Part shown: piece after piece, positions 63,931-64,000 of the stretch
Position numbering within the stretch: the first letter of the stretch is position 1
Layout: every line of letters begins with the position of its first letter
Assembly (NCBI GenBank): GCA_022786605.1
Contig: JALFWW010000005.1
Coordinates: 26,167 to 90,166, forward strand
DNA length: 64,000 bases
Origin: Clostridia bacterium
GTDB taxonomy: Bacteria > Bacillota > Clostridia > Lachnospirales > Anaerotignaceae
Direction: 5' to 3'
Translations under genes and position numbers: made by a program
The notes under the pieces: model-generated
Told to the model about the DNA's origin: nothing
Databases searched by the model: none
Seen by the model: only the letters and a program-made list of their open reading frames with translations

Positions 63931-64000
<70 letters not shown>

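Overview
The window is a chromosomal segment of a Gram-positive, spore-forming anaerobe of the class Clostridia, most likely Lachnospiraceae or a close relative. The evidence is the sporulation genes spoIIM and a sigH-like sigma factor, T-box, ZTP and yjdF-type RNA leaders, a class 1B (pyrD/pyrK) dihydroorotate dehydrogenase, a clostridial single-chain purL, many overlapping start/stop junctions with AGGAGG-type ribosome sites, and a Firmicutes-type start of 16S rRNA at the right edge. I cannot name the genus from sequence alone. Almost everything is housekeeping. I see no phage, insertion sequence, CRISPR array or obvious genomic island.

Layout. 1-1738: the edge of a small leftward membrane-protein gene and an orphan sensor histidine kinase. 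2123-10990 (minus): de novo pyrimidine operon pyrC-carB-pyrK-pyrD-pyrF-pyrE-pyrB-pyrI, without carA. 11052-11143: back-to-back promoters for the pyrimidine operon (left) and the purine operon (right). 11160-22138: a ZTP-type riboswitch with an unusually long linker, then purE-purM-purN-purO-purB-AICAR transformylase-purD-purL and a strong terminator. The last steps to IMP are split into a stand-alone AICAR transformylase and an archaeal-type IMP cyclohydrolase (PurO) instead of bifunctional PurH; purF, purC and purK are not here. 22136-23605: a Mef-like MFS exporter behind a 250-nt leader with a short peptide ORF, alternative hairpins and a terminator. 23694-24996: an ECF sigma factor with a membrane partner. 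25422-28421: deoC and a polar amino-acid ABC importer. 28741-29934 (minus): a LysA-like PLP decarboxylase.

30052-41692 is the classic translation/RNA block rimP-nusA-rnpM-L7Ae-infB-rbfA-nrnA-truB-ribF, an EamA transporter, then rpsO and pnp, each behind a structured leader. 41969-49976 holds an M16 protease, a small DUF378-like protein, dapF, hflX, an internally duplicated lipoprotein, an isolated nucleotidyltransferase-fold protein, a membrane dipeptidase, a two-TM protein and an aminotransferase. 49997-52201 is nudF-spoIIM-xerD. 52345-53672: a DJ-1/PfpI protein and a yjdF riboswitch with yjdF. 53688-59363 follows the Bacillus-like order ispF-(T-box)-cysE-cysS-mrnC-rlmB-yacP-sigH, followed by tRNA-Thr. 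59535-63095: a HAD phosphatase, tyrS behind a Tyr T-box, and pepT. 63297-64000: two tRNA-Ser genes and the promoter, leader and first 70 nt of a 16S rRNA gene.

The least explained signals are: a family of near-identical terminator-like hairpins placed mostly between convergent genes (2017, 28562, 41729, 46443, 52213); the long linker, carrying an open frame, inside the ZTP riboswitch; the attenuator ahead of the MFS exporter; 21-22 bp phased repeats around a palindromic near-Spo0A box ahead of xerD; and the recently duplicated lipoprotein module. All functions are inferred from reading the sequence; no database search was run.
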